From: Hemerocallis citrina
Lineage: Eukaryota > Streptophyta > Magnoliopsida > Asparagales > Asphodelaceae
Direction: 5' to 3'
Assembly (NCBI GenBank): GCA_017893485.1
Contig: CM030361.1
Location: 145,824,941 to 145,888,940 of the forward strand
DNA length: 64,000 nt
Below are positions 11,738-22,857 of this stretch, one piece after another; position 1 is the stretch's first letter, and every line of letters begins with the position of its first letter. The notes beneath the pieces are model-generated. The model ran no database searches and was not told the DNA's origin. It was given only the letters and a program-made list of their open reading frames with translations. Made by a program: the position numbers and the translations under genes.

Positions 11738-12853
11738 GTTAGTGATATCATTAGGGTAGTAACAGTTGCTTAACCATTTTTATCTATAAATTGCCAAAGG
11801 ATGAGAGTTTGTGTTAGGGGTGATACCCTATAATCCAACCTCTCCTATAGGCTGACACTAGGTGGTGTTATCAGGATGTATTCCCCTGTCAAAGGGATAC
11901 GGACGGTGCTTTTTCATGACAAGTTGGGAGCACGGGTTCCGTATCTTGATTGTCAATTTCTGAATGTGCCATGATAAGAACGAGAGGGTTTCCTAGGAAA
12001 ATAGACCCTACGATCCCGGCAGGTTCTATGCCTGCTCATGACCAGTTGAGGGCACGGAAGAAGGTTGAAAAATATCTTGTAGTTTGTGTTGGCTTTTGAG
12101 TGAGGTCTGGTACGCCGGGCAATAGTCGCCAGTCATGTAGTATTATGTCAGGAATAGGATGGGTACAAAAGTAGAATTCATAGCGTGGGTTCAAATCCCT
12201 ATATATAGAGAAACGACTTGATATGGGGCATATGTAGTATGGGCTGCATATTGTTCTAGAATCTTGCTTGCATTAGAATAAGTGCATCATTGTGTTGGTT
12301 AATCTTGCATTAGAATCTAAGTCATAGCATACACTGACACATCAACTATATACACATGTTTCTCTTTTCATCAATCTGTTTGCTATAGTTGAGATTTGCT
12401 GCTAGTTATCAGCCTTAAAGTGTCAGTGAATACTGATGTCCCCACTTCAATAGGTATAGGATTGCAGAAGTACATGTACATGTACAGGTACCGGTACAGG
12501 ATTCAGGAGGACTCAAGGCGAGAGAGCAAGGAGTCGATTTCATTAAAGTTTTCCGCTGTAAATTGTTGTAAATTATTTATTTGTTGGAAAGCATCCAAGT
12601 GGAATACCAAGTGTTGTTCTTTATTCATTGTACTCTGATGTAATATGTTGAAAGTTGTAACACTTAGGATTGTAATGGTATTATTGTAACACTGTTATAA
12701 TGTACTGCAATTTTGTAATATTCGGACTTGTAATACATTTGTGTTGAATAAAAAGTTTTAAATTTTCCTATTTTTCTGTGTATTGTGGCTGATTGAGGAA
12801 AAGATTTTGGCTTATATCACGGTTTCCCAGTTACTGGAAATTGGGGCATTATA

Positions 12854-13612
12854 AATTGCCCAATTTCCGTGAGACACCCAGTAAGCCTTTGTACATCTTT
12901 AACATGGAGGGGGGAGCCATTTTGAGAATGGCCTGGATCTTCTCGGGGTTGGCATCTATGCCCTTCTGGCTGAATATGAACCCCAAGAACTTCTCGGATG
13001 AGACTCCGAACGCACACTTGTTTGGATTCAGCATCATATTGTGCCTACTGAGCACCCCGAAGGCTTCCTGGAGGTCGAGGACATGCTCCTGCCCTTGGAT
13101 GCTCTTAACTAACATGTCGTCTACATAAACTTCCATGTTTCGGTCAATTTGGTCTCGGAAGACCCCATTCACGAGGTGCTGATATGTAGCTCCTGCGTTC
13201 TTCAAGCCGAACGGCATGACCCGGTAGCAATACAGGTCCTGATCTGATTGTACCCCGAGAAGGCATCCATGAAGCTGAGGAGCTCATGCCCAGAGGTCGT
13301 ATCGATCAGAGCATCGATGCTTGGAAGGGGAAATGGATCCTTCGGGCACGCCTTGTTGAGGTCGGTGAAATCGATGCATATCCTCCAGCTCCCGTTGGCT
13401 TTCTTGACCATCACCACATTGGATAGCCACTCGGGGTAGTTCACTTCCTAGATAAATCGGGCGTTGAGGAGCTTTTCGACCTCTTCTTTGATCGCCTGTT
13501 GATGCTTAGGAGCGAACTTGCGTTGCTTCTACTGAATGGGCTTGACTTCCGGGGTAACGCTAAGGTGGTGCATTAGGAGATCCTCTGAGATCCTAGGCAT
13601 ATCGGCCGCGGT
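12854..13612 (-). pseudogene. Tat reverse transcriptase domain, frameshifted
   Basis: The minus-strand translation shows NVVMVKKANGSWRICIDFTDLNKACPKD-type fingers, LLSFMDAFSGYNQI with the first catalytic Asp, MPFGLKNAGATYQ, the YVDD catalytic motif (13116-13127) and FLGFIFSQKGIDANPEKIQAI. Frameshifts near 13230 and 12900 and two stops near 13445-13540 kill it. The domain continues across solo LTR E into 7922. Confidence 0.85.
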
Positions 13613-14215
13613 CTAGGCGAAGAGATCGTAGTTCTCCCTTATGAACTGGGAGATGTCTTCCTTGATGGAGGGGGAAAAGTCCTTGCTGACCCGAAACGTC
13701 TTGGTGGCGTCTTCCTCCGAGAAGGCCAGTTCTTCTAGTTCGTCCACTGGCTCGGAGATGGTCTGGCTACTCTCCGGTGGGAGCTCGAGGGCTTCTAGGG
13801 AGAGGACCGGGCCTCCCATTGTGGTCATATAACACTTGCAAGCCGCCTCCTGACTCGCTCTCACTTCTCCCACCCCTACGGGAGTGGGGAACTTCATCTT
13901 CATGTGATAAGCCGAAGGGATGGACTGGAGTGTGGTGAGGCCTGGTCGACCCAGGATCACATTATAGGCAGCTTTCATATCCACTACCATGAAATATATC
14001 GGCTTCGTGTGAGCAACCGGGGTTTTGCCAGGGGTGACGTCGAGAGTTATAACTCCCTCGATCGTCACCGGCACCCCGGTGAATCCATGAAGGGTGTAGC
14101 CAGCTAGCTTGAGCCGGTCCCTTGATAGCTGGAGGCCCTTGAACACCTCCAAAAATAGGATGTTGACCGAGTTGCCATTGTCCACCAAAACCCGACGTGC
14201 GTCGAAGTTGGTCAT
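13613..14215 (-). pseudogene. Tat aspartic protease region
   Basis: The protease cleaves the polyprotein. The active-site block reads RVLVDNGNSVNILF (Asp-Asn-Gly in place of the usual Asp-Thr/Ser-Gly, normal for the Tat group), followed by hydrophobic blocks VPVTIEGVITLDV and a second conserved ILGRPGL motif. A Glu-rich linker then leads toward RT. The frame is open over 200 codons and directly follows the gag frame, separated by one TGA (14216-14218). Confidence 0.8.
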
Positions 14216-16316
14216 TCAGAAGTTAATGACGAGGGTGTCGCAATGGGGCATGCGGACGCCCTCCAAGTCTCTATCGGAGAACGTGGCAGGGACTCCGAGG
14301 CCCTTAGGTGGAGGATGGCTCTGCACGGAGTTCACTTTCCTAACGAAGGCTTTTCGGGAGGAGTTAGGATCTCCCCCCATTGGGCCTCTATGTATAATGT
14401 GCAAGATGGCCTCTGCTTCGACATTCGGGGCCTTCACATGTTGTTCTGTTCGCCTGTTAGCCCCCCTGGGCGGTGGAGGCAGATCGGCTCTGTCCCTTCT
14501 TACGAACCAAGCGAGCTGCCCCCTTTGGATGAGGGCCTCGATCTCGTCCTTCAGGGCCCGACAATCGTTTGTGTCATGCCCATGGTCCCGGTGGAAGTGG
14601 CACCACTTATCTCGATTTCTCTTCTTCCTGGGGGTGTTCATCTTCGGAGGTGGTGGCAGGATACCTTCGTTCCCAATCTCTATCAGGATGGCGGAGACAC
14701 TCGCATTGAGCGGAGTGAACTTTTCGAAGCGGGGGAGAGGGCGCCACTGACCTCCATTAACCTTTTGGAGCTTCTTAGCCCCTTCTTCCTCAGCAGTCTT
14801 TCGTTTGTTCCCAGAAGACGATCCCTCCAGGGTGAGGCAATTGAGAGCCTCTTCAGCTCGGATGTACTTCTCGCTCCTGAAGAGAAGCTCGAAGAAGTCC
14901 CGAGGAGGCTTCTTGGCCAGGGACGCCCTGAGGTCGAGGTTGATGACATTGGATTGGAAAGCAGCCAAAGCTACTGACTAATCTAGGGAGGCAATGGACC
15001 TAGCTTCTGTGGTGAACCGCTTGACATAATCCCTCAGCCGTTCGTTCTTCTTTTGACTGAGGAAGAGCAGTGAGGTGATCTTCTTCTCGAAGCGGCGACT
15101 GCTCACGAAATGTGTGAGGAAGAGGCCTTCGAACTGGTCGAAGGAGAAGATGGATGCCGGTGCAAGTCGGGAATACCACTCCCGAGCCAGTCCCTTGAGT
15201 GTGGCCTGGAAGATCTTGCAGAGGAGGGTGTCAGAAGCATGATGGATCATCGTGAGAGTTTTGGAAACTCTCAATGTGATCAGTAGGATCCGACTCCCCG
15301 GTGTAGGACTCGAAGTGGGGAGGCTTGAAGTTATCAGGAACGGGTGCCTCCATGATAGTGCGGGAGAAAGGGGGCCTGCTCGGGTGGAGGTTCCTCGCTC
15401 GTTGCTCTTCATCTCTGTCCAGCTGGCTGAGGCGCCTCTCCATCTCGTGGAGACGGCGGTAGAACGAGTCCTCCCTTCGGTCGTACCTCGCCGAGCCTCG
15501 AGACTCGTCCTCACGTAGAGGAGGGCTGCGGCTGCGGCGGCGATAGCTCTGAGTAAGTCGTGGACTGATAGAACGACGGAGATGGCTCGGAGCTGGCCGA
15601 GGACTGAGAGAGTGATGACGATGGCTCGGAGCCGGCCGTGGACTTCGAGAGCGGTAGCGATGATCAGGAGAGGGGGCGGCAATGGCTGGGAGCCGGCTGA
15701 GGACTGGGAGCTCGTTGGGCGTTGATGGGGGCGGCGTTAAGCGCCCGAAGGACCACCTCCTCGAATTGTTGGAACTTTGCCCTCCTGACGGGTGCCTCCT
15801 ACTCCCATTGAACCCGAGGTGCAGGACTGCCAACCCGGGAGCAACTTCTTCTCTGGTGACGTTGGGGCGACTCTCTCCGTCTCCTGGGAGAGTTGAACTC
15901 TCTACGGTCTGTCCAGCGGGGTGACCAGTCCCTCTGGTGCTCCCGGCGAGGATTCGCATCGCCGGTCCGCCTCTCGTCCAAACAGATCCGAAGGTCGGGA
16001 TCGGGTTCGTTCTGCCGATTGTTGAGAACATCTCGCAGGTCCTTCGGTGTTGGAGGGCTATGGGATGCCATGGAATCTGTGGAGGTATTGTGGATGGAGA
16101 CACGAACTTGATGCATGGGTTGCTTCTACGGCTTCACCGAGAGGGTTCCCCTACGGCCACTTGGGGCCCAAGGGGCTGCTGAACCGATTGAGGAACTGGT
16201 TGTTCGAGCTGCAGGGCCGGTTGGACGGGCGGAGGGAGACCCTCCGGTAGAGGAGGAGGAGGAAGAGTAGCGGTTGTTCTACGGTTGGAGGTTGCGGACT
16301 TCCTCTTGGGAGGCAT
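14216..16316 (-). pseudogene. Tat gag, frameshifted
   Basis: The capsid/nucleocapsid precursor starts at ATG 16316 (MPPKRKSAT...) about 50 bases after the PBS. The order is a Pro/Gln-rich N-terminus, a long Arg/Ser-rich stretch with repeated SPRPAPSHRH-like units (about 15530-15690), the capsid region with SPTP, FEKKITSLLFLSQ and SLRDYVKRF-like blocks (about 14980-15330), and a zinc-knuckle-like motif CHFHRDHGHDTNDC near 14570. The pieces lie in different frames (breaks near 16110, 15240 and 14972). The last piece is in frame with the protease. Confidence 0.8.
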
Positions 16317-16367
16317 AGCTAGGAGTAGCTTTGGTTGAAGGAGGAGGGTCGGATTGCTATTCGAGGA

Positions 16368-16385
16368 TTCCCACAGATGGCGCCA
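16368..16385 (-). other. Tat primer-binding site
   Basis: On the minus strand the sequence reads TGGCGCCATCTGTGGGAA, three bases inside the LTR end. Sites of this TGGCGCC type are usual in plant Tat/Athila-type elements and pair with the 3' end of a tRNA other than initiator Met; which tRNA cannot be settled here. Confidence 0.75.
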
Positions 16386-16388
16386 ATC

Positions 16389-17008
16389 TGTTGCCGCTGA
16401 ATCTGGTGTGGGGGCAATAGATAGAATTTATGGATTCGCGAGAAATCGAACGGGCCAAATCTGACCTCTTTCGCTGCTGTTAGGCTGACTCCTTGGTGCT
16501 GCCACTAACCTGCACGAAGTACGAAACACCAAACACCGGGATGGATCCCAGCGACGCACCCTCCGACGCTCTTGTCAATACTCAGAAAAAAGAATATCAA
16601 AAGAACTTGGGGTAGGCAAAGAGTGATCACCTTGTAACGGTAGGAGGTAGGGGGTATTTATAGTCGCCTGGGAGATCTACTTCGGGATAAGAACGAATCC
16701 CTAGTCCCCGGTGTGGTTGGATAGGGGTGGTTAGAACCACCTCTTAGGGATAAGGACGAGCCCAGATTTTCTCATATCCTGTTGAACTGGTCATTAACGG
16801 ATTGTGACCCGTTCTCAGTTGAACAGATTCGTTCACGGGTTATTGGACCCAAGAGAAGAGACCCAGTTCCCATTTCGGACCCATTGGGAAATTACCGTTT
16901 TGCCCCTGTGAACTTTAAGATTCGTGCCATATTTGAACGGTTCCGATTTAATCCCATTTTTAGTCATATCACGATCGAGGCAGCCAAGAGGGTTTTCTAG
17001 AGGATATG
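16389..17008 (-). mobile_element. Tat 5' LTR
   Basis: The inner edge is the TGTTGCC next to the PBS at 16389. A minus-strand TATAAATA at 16655-16662 marks the promoter, giving about 270 bases of R-U5 to the PBS side. The outer edge is unproven because the partner LTR is outside the window; the TGATCA before the AT repeat at 17009 is the best candidate. Confidence 0.6.

Positions 17009-17060
<52 letters not shown>
17009..17060. repeat. (AT)n microsatellite
   Basis: Roughly 26 AT units at the outer edge of the Tat LTR. It separates element sequence from the 3' flank of the Ole e 1 gene. Confidence 0.9.
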
Positions 17061-17064
<4 letters not shown>

Positions 17065-17660
17065 TCAATCGGATGTTTTAGTTTGGTTTTCCCTTTTTAA
17101 AAAAAAATTTCTCCTGAGTTCATTAGTTCTGGTAAATTTTGTCAGTTTTGAGTATGTTGTATGATCTTCCTTTGTAATTGTATTGTAAATGTTCTACTTA
17201 AAAACGTATAGCTTGTGCCTAGTGTTTAATAAATCTCCTTTCGATACCTTGTCATGAACTGGAGCTGTAAAAATGAGAAGAAGTGCTATTTCCTTCCACT
17301 TATTTCCTGTGATTTTGACACTATATTTTAAAATGGAACTACAAAAGGGCTGCTGTTGCTGTTCTTGTTGTTTCTGTTCAAATCAAGTAGTTGTAATGTT
17401 CAAATAAAGGGGTATTAAATTTTTTCACTGGAGAAACAGCTTACGTGAAGATGAAGAAGATTGATCGATTTTCAAAGATTGAACCAGCACTACAACTACG
17501 CTGAAGCAGCAAAAATAAAGAACTAAAAGTACAAAAACTAATTTTAGTGGCAGGCCGTCAAGTCAATATTTTGCAATTCAACGTCATGCAGACAGTCACC
17601 CAGACAATTGATCATAAAACCTGTATGAAATCTTTTCCTGGACATGGAGATTGAAACTAG
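17061..17660. other. 3' flank of the Ole e 1 gene, no feature recognised
   Basis: About 600 bases without a convincing gene or repeat. Part is presumably the 3' untranslated region of the minus-strand gene that stops at 17661. Confidence 0.5.
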
Positions 17661-18547
17661 TCATGGCCATGGCGATGAGGGAGGTGACACAGATGGAGCG
17701 GGGGTGCAAGGAGAAAACAGTGGAGGAAACAGCGAGAATGGGAACGGAAGAGATGATGGGAATAGAAAGCAAAACCAAGGAGGCAGAGAAAATGGAAAAG
17801 ATGATGGATCTGGCATCGGTATGGAATTGAACGGGAACGGCAGCGACAATGGTGGAAAGATAGATGGAAGAGGAGGCCAATGCAACCATGGAAGCCCAAA
17901 TGGAGGGATAAGTGGCCAAAAGAATAAGGAATTCTCCAAGTCACTAGTCAATGGCCTATTCTGTACTCCACAATAACCAGTATCTCTCACTAGTGCTCTA
18001 TAGCTCAATGCATTCAAGTTTAAAACACATAGATTATCACCAGTTTTTGGTCTAATCGCAACATGAGTTATCGATGCTCGAATCCCTGTACGGTTACAGA
18101 GAGTGGACGGGCTCCCGACCAGTGTTGCTCTGCACAAGTTCTTGATCGCTTGCCCTTGTCGACATTTGATTCGGGGGATTGGTGGTATGCCAATCCTGTA
18201 CACACCATACTTGTCTGTTGATTCATGGGTTGTTACCGATATGTATTTTATTGGTCTCGCGCTTTTTCTGAACCTGCATTGTATCTGTACTCTGGCTCCT
18301 GAAACAAATCAATATGCATGCAGTTTAGAGGAAGGTTACCCATTGTTTTAGTTCGCTGTTTTTCTTCTGTTTAGTTGAGATTACCTTCGAGGAAGTAGCT
18401 GCGGTTGGTGAAGGTGTTTTCGGAGCAGGAGTCGCAGAAGACGGAGCCGATGACTGTGATGTTGTAGGCAACTGTTTTTGAATGAGCAAGAAGAGGGAGG
18501 GAAGAAGAGATGAGAGATGTAATGAACAAGAGAGATATTAGAATCAT
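17661..18547 (-). CDS. Pollen Ole e 1/extensin-like secreted protein, two exons
   Basis: Predicted secreted cell-wall-type protein of 266 residues. Exon 1 is 18547-18385 and exon 2 is 18298-17661; the 86-base intron has a GTAATC donor and a TTTCAG acceptor, and the split codon keeps the frame. Residues 1-23 form a signal peptide (MILISLLFITSL...). Residues about 28-150 match the Ole e 1 fold: VIGSVFCDSC, NRSYFLEG, VQIQCRF, then further cysteines in IKCRQG, NLCRATL and TLCNRT. The C-terminal 90 residues are Pro/Phe-rich (PPLSLPFPF, PSSLPFPFSLFPP), as in the Ole e 1-extensin subgroup. No disruption is seen, so it may be a working gene. Its exact role is not known from sequence. Confidence 0.88.
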
Positions 18548-18931
18548 GTTTGATGTGTGTTATTTGAAATTTGGAGAACTTTAAAGGAGTCTTTAAGGCA
18601 TGTGAAGTGGAAGTGTGAATTTGGCTTCATGTGAGAAATGGCCAGCTATTATTTCAGAAACAAACAGATTGATTCTCATGTGAGTAAGTTCACGGGTGCT
18701 GACAATGGTTGCTTAACTTCATCACTCGAGTTACATAACAAAAGGCAAATAATCAAAGATTGCATCTTGTCTTTTTCACAGGAAACTTCAAATTGTTCTT
18801 CTTACAACGCTGAAAATAAATGATTTGGCATCAACTTCATCTTATCACATCATAATAATAATCCCTGGTTCATTTTCTTATATGTAGACAAAGCAGGCTA
18901 CAGTCGATATGTAGGATAATCTGTATGCAAT
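18548..18931. promoter_or_regulatory. 5' flank of the Ole e 1 gene
   Basis: About 380 AT-rich bases between the start codon and the hAT element. It should hold the minus-strand promoter, but no clear TATA box or other site can be defended. Confidence 0.4.
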
Positions 18932-19694
18932 CATAGGGGGATCTGGTCCAAACAGCACAAGCAACTGCTTTGGGCTCCCAATTTTATAGGGTCCCATATT
19001 TTTTAAGCATTTACAATGTTAAAAGGAAAAATGTAATATTATCTGATATAATTACATTGTATTAATAGTTGGTTTATTAGCTCAGATGGTTAGAGTGCTG
19101 TCCTAATAATGTGAAAGTTGTAGGTTCAAAACTTGTATGGACCAATTTATTTTTCAATCATTTTTTATTTTTAAAACTAATTATTTTTCACAGTCATACA
19201 TGTCATTTTATGAGTTTAATATCATTCTTCACTTAGCCCATTTATGCCACTTATGATATTTTTCTCAATTTTCGATGCTATATCATATTTACCTGTTTAT
19301 GATAAATTTCTAACTAAATCTTCAAGTGCAATGGTTATTCTACATTTTAAGCTTCCAACTAGTATTCTCATATACATATATTCATCATCATTTCATTCTG
19401 ATCGTGTTATCTAATATAACATATTTACCTCTTTGAGATGACATATTCCGTTTTTATTGTTAGAGTTTGTCCGAGTTTCTTTTTTGCCACGATACATTTC
19501 ATATAAAAAGCATACGTTATCAATTAAATTTTTCTTGGAAGCATATATACAAATTTGTTTTCATTTAATTAGTTTGTTCTCCAATGCTCCAAGTTTGCTT
19601 GCATTTAAATAATTTTCATTTTTATAATGTCAACTTGCAAAAGGCCCAATTTGAGAACTTGCTTAGGGCCCCTTGAAACTCAGATACGCCTCTG
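18932..19694. mobile_element. Non-autonomous hAT element
   Basis: 763 bp flanked by a perfect 8-bp target duplication TATGCAAT (18924-18931 and 19695-19702). The left terminus reads CATAGGGGGATCTG and the right, reverse-complemented, CAGAGGCGTATCTG; these match at 11 of 14 positions and fit the plant hAT terminus CAGRGGCG. Further in, AAGCAA and TGGGC blocks are also inverted. There is no transposase. It lies upstream of the Ole e 1 gene. Confidence 0.85.
19071..19144 (+). pseudogene. tRNA-Ile(AAT)-like sequence inside the hAT element
   Basis: A 74-base tRNA shape: acceptor GGTTTAT pairs with ATGGACC, a D-arm TAGCTCAGATGGTTAGAG, anticodon loop with AAT after CCT, and T-arm GTAGG-TTCAAAA-CTTGT. 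It closely resembles plant tRNA-Ile(AAT), with many differences of the C-to-T type that leave G-T pairs in the stems. The B-box is weakened (GGTTCAAAACT). It is most likely a captured, decayed tRNA gene rather than an active one. Confidence 0.7.
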
Positions 19695-19747
19695 TATGCA
19701 ATCCACTAGTTTTGTTCACAAAGAAAACTCCATTGTAATGAACTGGT

Positions 19748-20026
19748 TGTTAGAGATTATGAGAGATAATAACAATAAAAATTAGGGTTAATATCCTAAA
19801 CTAAGGTGCTTGAGATATTTACCCTAGGTATCAAAATTGGAATATGTAGAATACTATCACAAGCCAGTATTTATAGGATAAATACTAGTTTGGGTACTGG
19901 GTTCTCAACCCACTCAACCCACGTTCCGATATCCATACAATTAGTACGTGTAACATACGTGTTACTCATAAATAATATTACACATAATATTATTCATATA
20001 ATGAGAATATAGTTATATATCCAACA
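19748..20026 (-). repeat. 3' LTR of copia element C
   Basis: 279 bp, from TGTTGG at 20026 to CTAACA at 19748 on the minus strand. It holds TATAAATACTGGC, a TATA-like box also present in the other LTR. Confidence 0.8.
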
Positions 20027-21061
20027 ATCTCCTCCTATATTCTCAATATATAAACGTACTGGATTATCTCATCAGTTCAACATGACGCTGACTGGCTGAT
20101 AGCAGTCTTTATATAGAAGAAATGCATCACTCAATATACAATTAATAAGGACTAAATCAATTATAAATCCAAATAGTTAAAAAAGACTAAACCAAAATAA
20201 TTAAATAGTTCTCAAACCATATCACAATAGAATAGTTCACAATGACTAAACTAACTAGAGAAACCTGTCACAGTTTCAAAATCAACCAATACAAATAAAC
20301 TTCAAGAACAAAATATGAGTTTTAAGCTCATGAACACAAGAGTTTTAAACTCAACAGAAGTTTTACCAAGCAAGTGACAAACTTATTCTCGAGAATAATT
20401 AAACTAAAACTATATCCTTGCAAACTGCTTTATGTTTACTCCTCCATTTTGAGCAAATCATTATTTTGAAATCTATGTTGACAGATTCAACTCATCCATA
20501 TTTGCTAGCTTACTGAAAATAAGAATATCAAGTGACACATCTGTAAGAATTCTAGCAAATTTCATAAAGTAACTAGTTTCAGAAAAGAACTTAGTACAAT
20601 TGATAATTAGTTTAGCAAAAATGTAAAGCAAGCATCACAATCAAGTTTCTTTAACTAAATAAAGAATAAAAACTATTATAGTTTCTACACAAGAACTATA
20701 CTATATTTCATATTGGAATGATTAAACAATCAAATCAATTATGGCTAATTCTGAATCATCAAAATTGGAATGAAACAAGAATCCTTAAAAGAGACATATC
20801 ATAAAAATTGAAATGATATAACGACATTCTAAACATTGGAAACACATCGACAAGTTTTCATACTTTCTTTTGGAATAATAAGATGATTTCAAGTAAATTA
20901 TGAAAATATATAGTATTATCAAAATTGGAATGAAATTGTATATTGAAAAAATTTACATTGAACCTTTCAAATTATCTAAAGCATGTCAACTGCCTAAAAT
21001 TGATACTTAAGTTTGAACTTCTCCATGGCTCTAATTGGATTCCAAATTTCAAAACAACTTG
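20027..21061 (-). mobile_element. Copia C internal sequence, no recognisable coding
   Basis: AT-rich internal sequence between the 3' LTR and solo LTR D1. Only the purine tract at the LTR edge is identifiable. Confidence 0.55.
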
Positions 21062-22617
21062 TGTAACACCCCAAATTCCAAATAAGCCTGAATTTGAACT
21101 TCCACAGGATCTTTACACTTCACTTCGTACAACTTTATAAGGAATTTAAAACTTTATTTACATCAGTCTTTTACATCAACAAACAGCGGAATAAATAAAA
21201 TACAATAATGATAAATATAAAATTGTAACAACTTTAGCATTTAAGTAATCATCAGCAACAAATTCATCTTTATATCTTCTTGTAAATTCCAAGTCCTACA
21301 TATAAAACTGTGGGCACGTCAGTTGCTTACAACTGACGAAATATTATACACGGCCATCCTCGCTATGCCGAGAGTATAACGATTCTTAAAAACTTTAACA
21401 AACACAAACTTGATCACAAACAAAGCTAAAGTGGGACTATCATATTGATGTCGTGGGTGTTGTGCACTTAATCCTTAATACAGTTATTTATATTTAATGA
21501 CACTAATGTGTACTTGTTCGGATTCTATGTATCCCTTAATTGTACTTCATCTTGTAGGGTTGAATCCCTCGTTATGAGTTAAAATACTACGGTAACTACG
21601 GCAAGTATCCTAGATATTCCATGAGTTACGAGGCCATGCCTATACAGTCTGGAGGGGAATCTCACGTCATGACATGACGCATCATGCATACAACCTGTGG
21701 ACAATTCGCCTCCGTCATGGAACAATAGCACTATGCAATCACTAAACACTCCACAAGCGTTGCCACGGTCCCGATAATTCTGGAGATGTATCCACGCCAT
21801 GACATGACGCATCATGCAGGCAGCCTGTGAATACTCTCACACCGTAGATCTGAGACCCTTATACGTGTGTTTTTCTCTTACTTTCATCACATCTCCACTA
21901 TAGTGTAGTCCTTACATTTTGTTTTAGAAGAAAATCATCACAACCTAGAACTAGCTTACCCTACCGGACTTAAACCAACACAAAAGAGACAGTCAGCCCA
22001 ACTGGGTACTTCTCAAGAGATGTTCAACCCACACTGGTTAGCTCTCAAATTCATTAATAAATACTGTTGGTTACTAGGGTCTCGCCTAGCCTCTAGATTC
22101 CAACAACTATCTCTTTCTAGAGATCAATAATATTTCATATTCAATCTCAAAATACCATTTCAATTTTTTTATTCATAAACTCTTTCTCAAGAGAAACATT
22201 TCTTATAGTCTCAAAACATGAAGTAACAAACTTCAACTTCCGTATCAATTTAATCACTTATAACACTGTATACAATTCAAATATTCACTTAATCAATGTT
22301 AATAATCATAAAATCTCATCGAGTAGAAATCTAATTGTATTCCAAATTTTCATCTCCCTATAAATATACGAGAGCCACATTTTCAATATAAAAATCACTT
22401 CTAGTTCTTTTAATTGATAAATTCGAGTTCTTAAATAATATTTAATGTAAAATTCCCTTTCAAATTCTCACAAAATATATCAAAATATTATAGAATTAAT
22501 TTTTATAAAGTCTAAACAATTTTAGAAGAATAATAGAATTTTTTCTAATTTTTATTTCACTTCAAAACTCAAAAACACCCAAAAAAAAACCAAAAAGAAA
22601 AACAAAAGGGCATGGTC

Positions 22618-22694
22618 GGATTCGAACCCAGACGCAGCAACTTTGGCCCTGAACGGTAACCGACCCAAACCGCACTCGAAGACCAACTAGCCAG
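22618..22694 (-). promoter_or_regulatory. tRNA-like Pol III A/B-box module 2 in D1
   Basis: Minus-strand A-box CTGGCTAGTTGG (plus 22683-22694) and B-box GGTTCGAATCC (plus 22618-22628), 54 bases apart. Both fit plant tRNA internal promoters well, but no full cloverleaf is evident. Confidence 0.6.
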
Positions 22695-22791
22695 AGTGAC
22701 TAACTGATATAAGGGAACTTGAACTATATTTAAAATCTAGTCTCGGAATTTGATTTAAAATCAAATTTTCAGAAAAACAGAGTCTCTTGCA

Positions 22792-22857
22792 AAACTCGAA
22801 CCCAAGGCCAGTAGCCCCGCTCAGCTACAATAATGCACCCGAAGACCAGTAGGTCTT
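22792..22857 (-). promoter_or_regulatory. tRNA-like Pol III A/B-box module 1 in D1
   Basis: Minus-strand A-box-like AAGACCTACTGG (22846-22857) and B-box-like GGTTCGAGTTT (22792-22802). It lies 163 bases before module 2, the same order and spacing as in D2 and F. Confidence 0.5.

Larger units (their letters stand above)
8934..12453 (+). other. Predicted LTR-internal intron, E
   Basis: Donor AAAG|GTGGGG at 8930-8938; acceptor candidates TAG at 12453 or 12459, about 15-20 bases after the decayed dyad at 12421-12438. The length, about 3.5 kb, exceeds the usual 2.2 kb because the two tandem arrays lie inside. Consensus-based only. Confidence 0.35.
7923..12853 (+). mobile_element. Solo LTR E (4.9 kb), nested in Tat RT
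   Basis: Starts TGTAATATCCCGGACGG and ends GGGGCATTATA. The target duplication is AATCG (7918-7922) on the left and AATTG (12854-12858) on the right, differing by one change consistent with CpG deamination. Tat protein reads GQFI at the right edge and RFLSKFG at the left, so removing E restores continuity. It has no PBS, PPT or coding region, hence a solo LTR. Inside are direct repeats in the promoter half (about 7960-8420), a poly-C run, two tandem arrays, GGCCGGCC at 8662-8669 and the motifs shared with the other large LTRs. Confidence 0.85.
3983..17008 (-). mobile_element. Tat-lineage Ty3/gypsy retrotransposon, decayed and interrupted
   Basis: The minus-strand order is 5' LTR (from about 17008), PBS (16385), gag (16316), protease, reverse transcriptase, RT-linked RNase H, a second RNase H, and integrase ending near 4055. 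The extra RNase H between the RT-linked one and integrase marks the plant Tat group. Frameshifts and stops occur throughout, so it is dead. It is split by a short LTR element (5132-6858) and solo LTR E (7923-12853); element A (ending 3982) separates it from its 3' LTR, which is not in the window. Confidence 0.85.

Noticed and set aside
12187..12199. B-box-like GGGTTCAAATCCC in LTR E as another tRNA-like module
   Set aside because: No matching A-box at suitable distance and no second module.
17644..17976. Gly/Asn/Asp-rich 110-codon plus-strand frame
   Set aside because: It is the antisense of the Pro/Phe-rich tail of the Ole e 1 gene.
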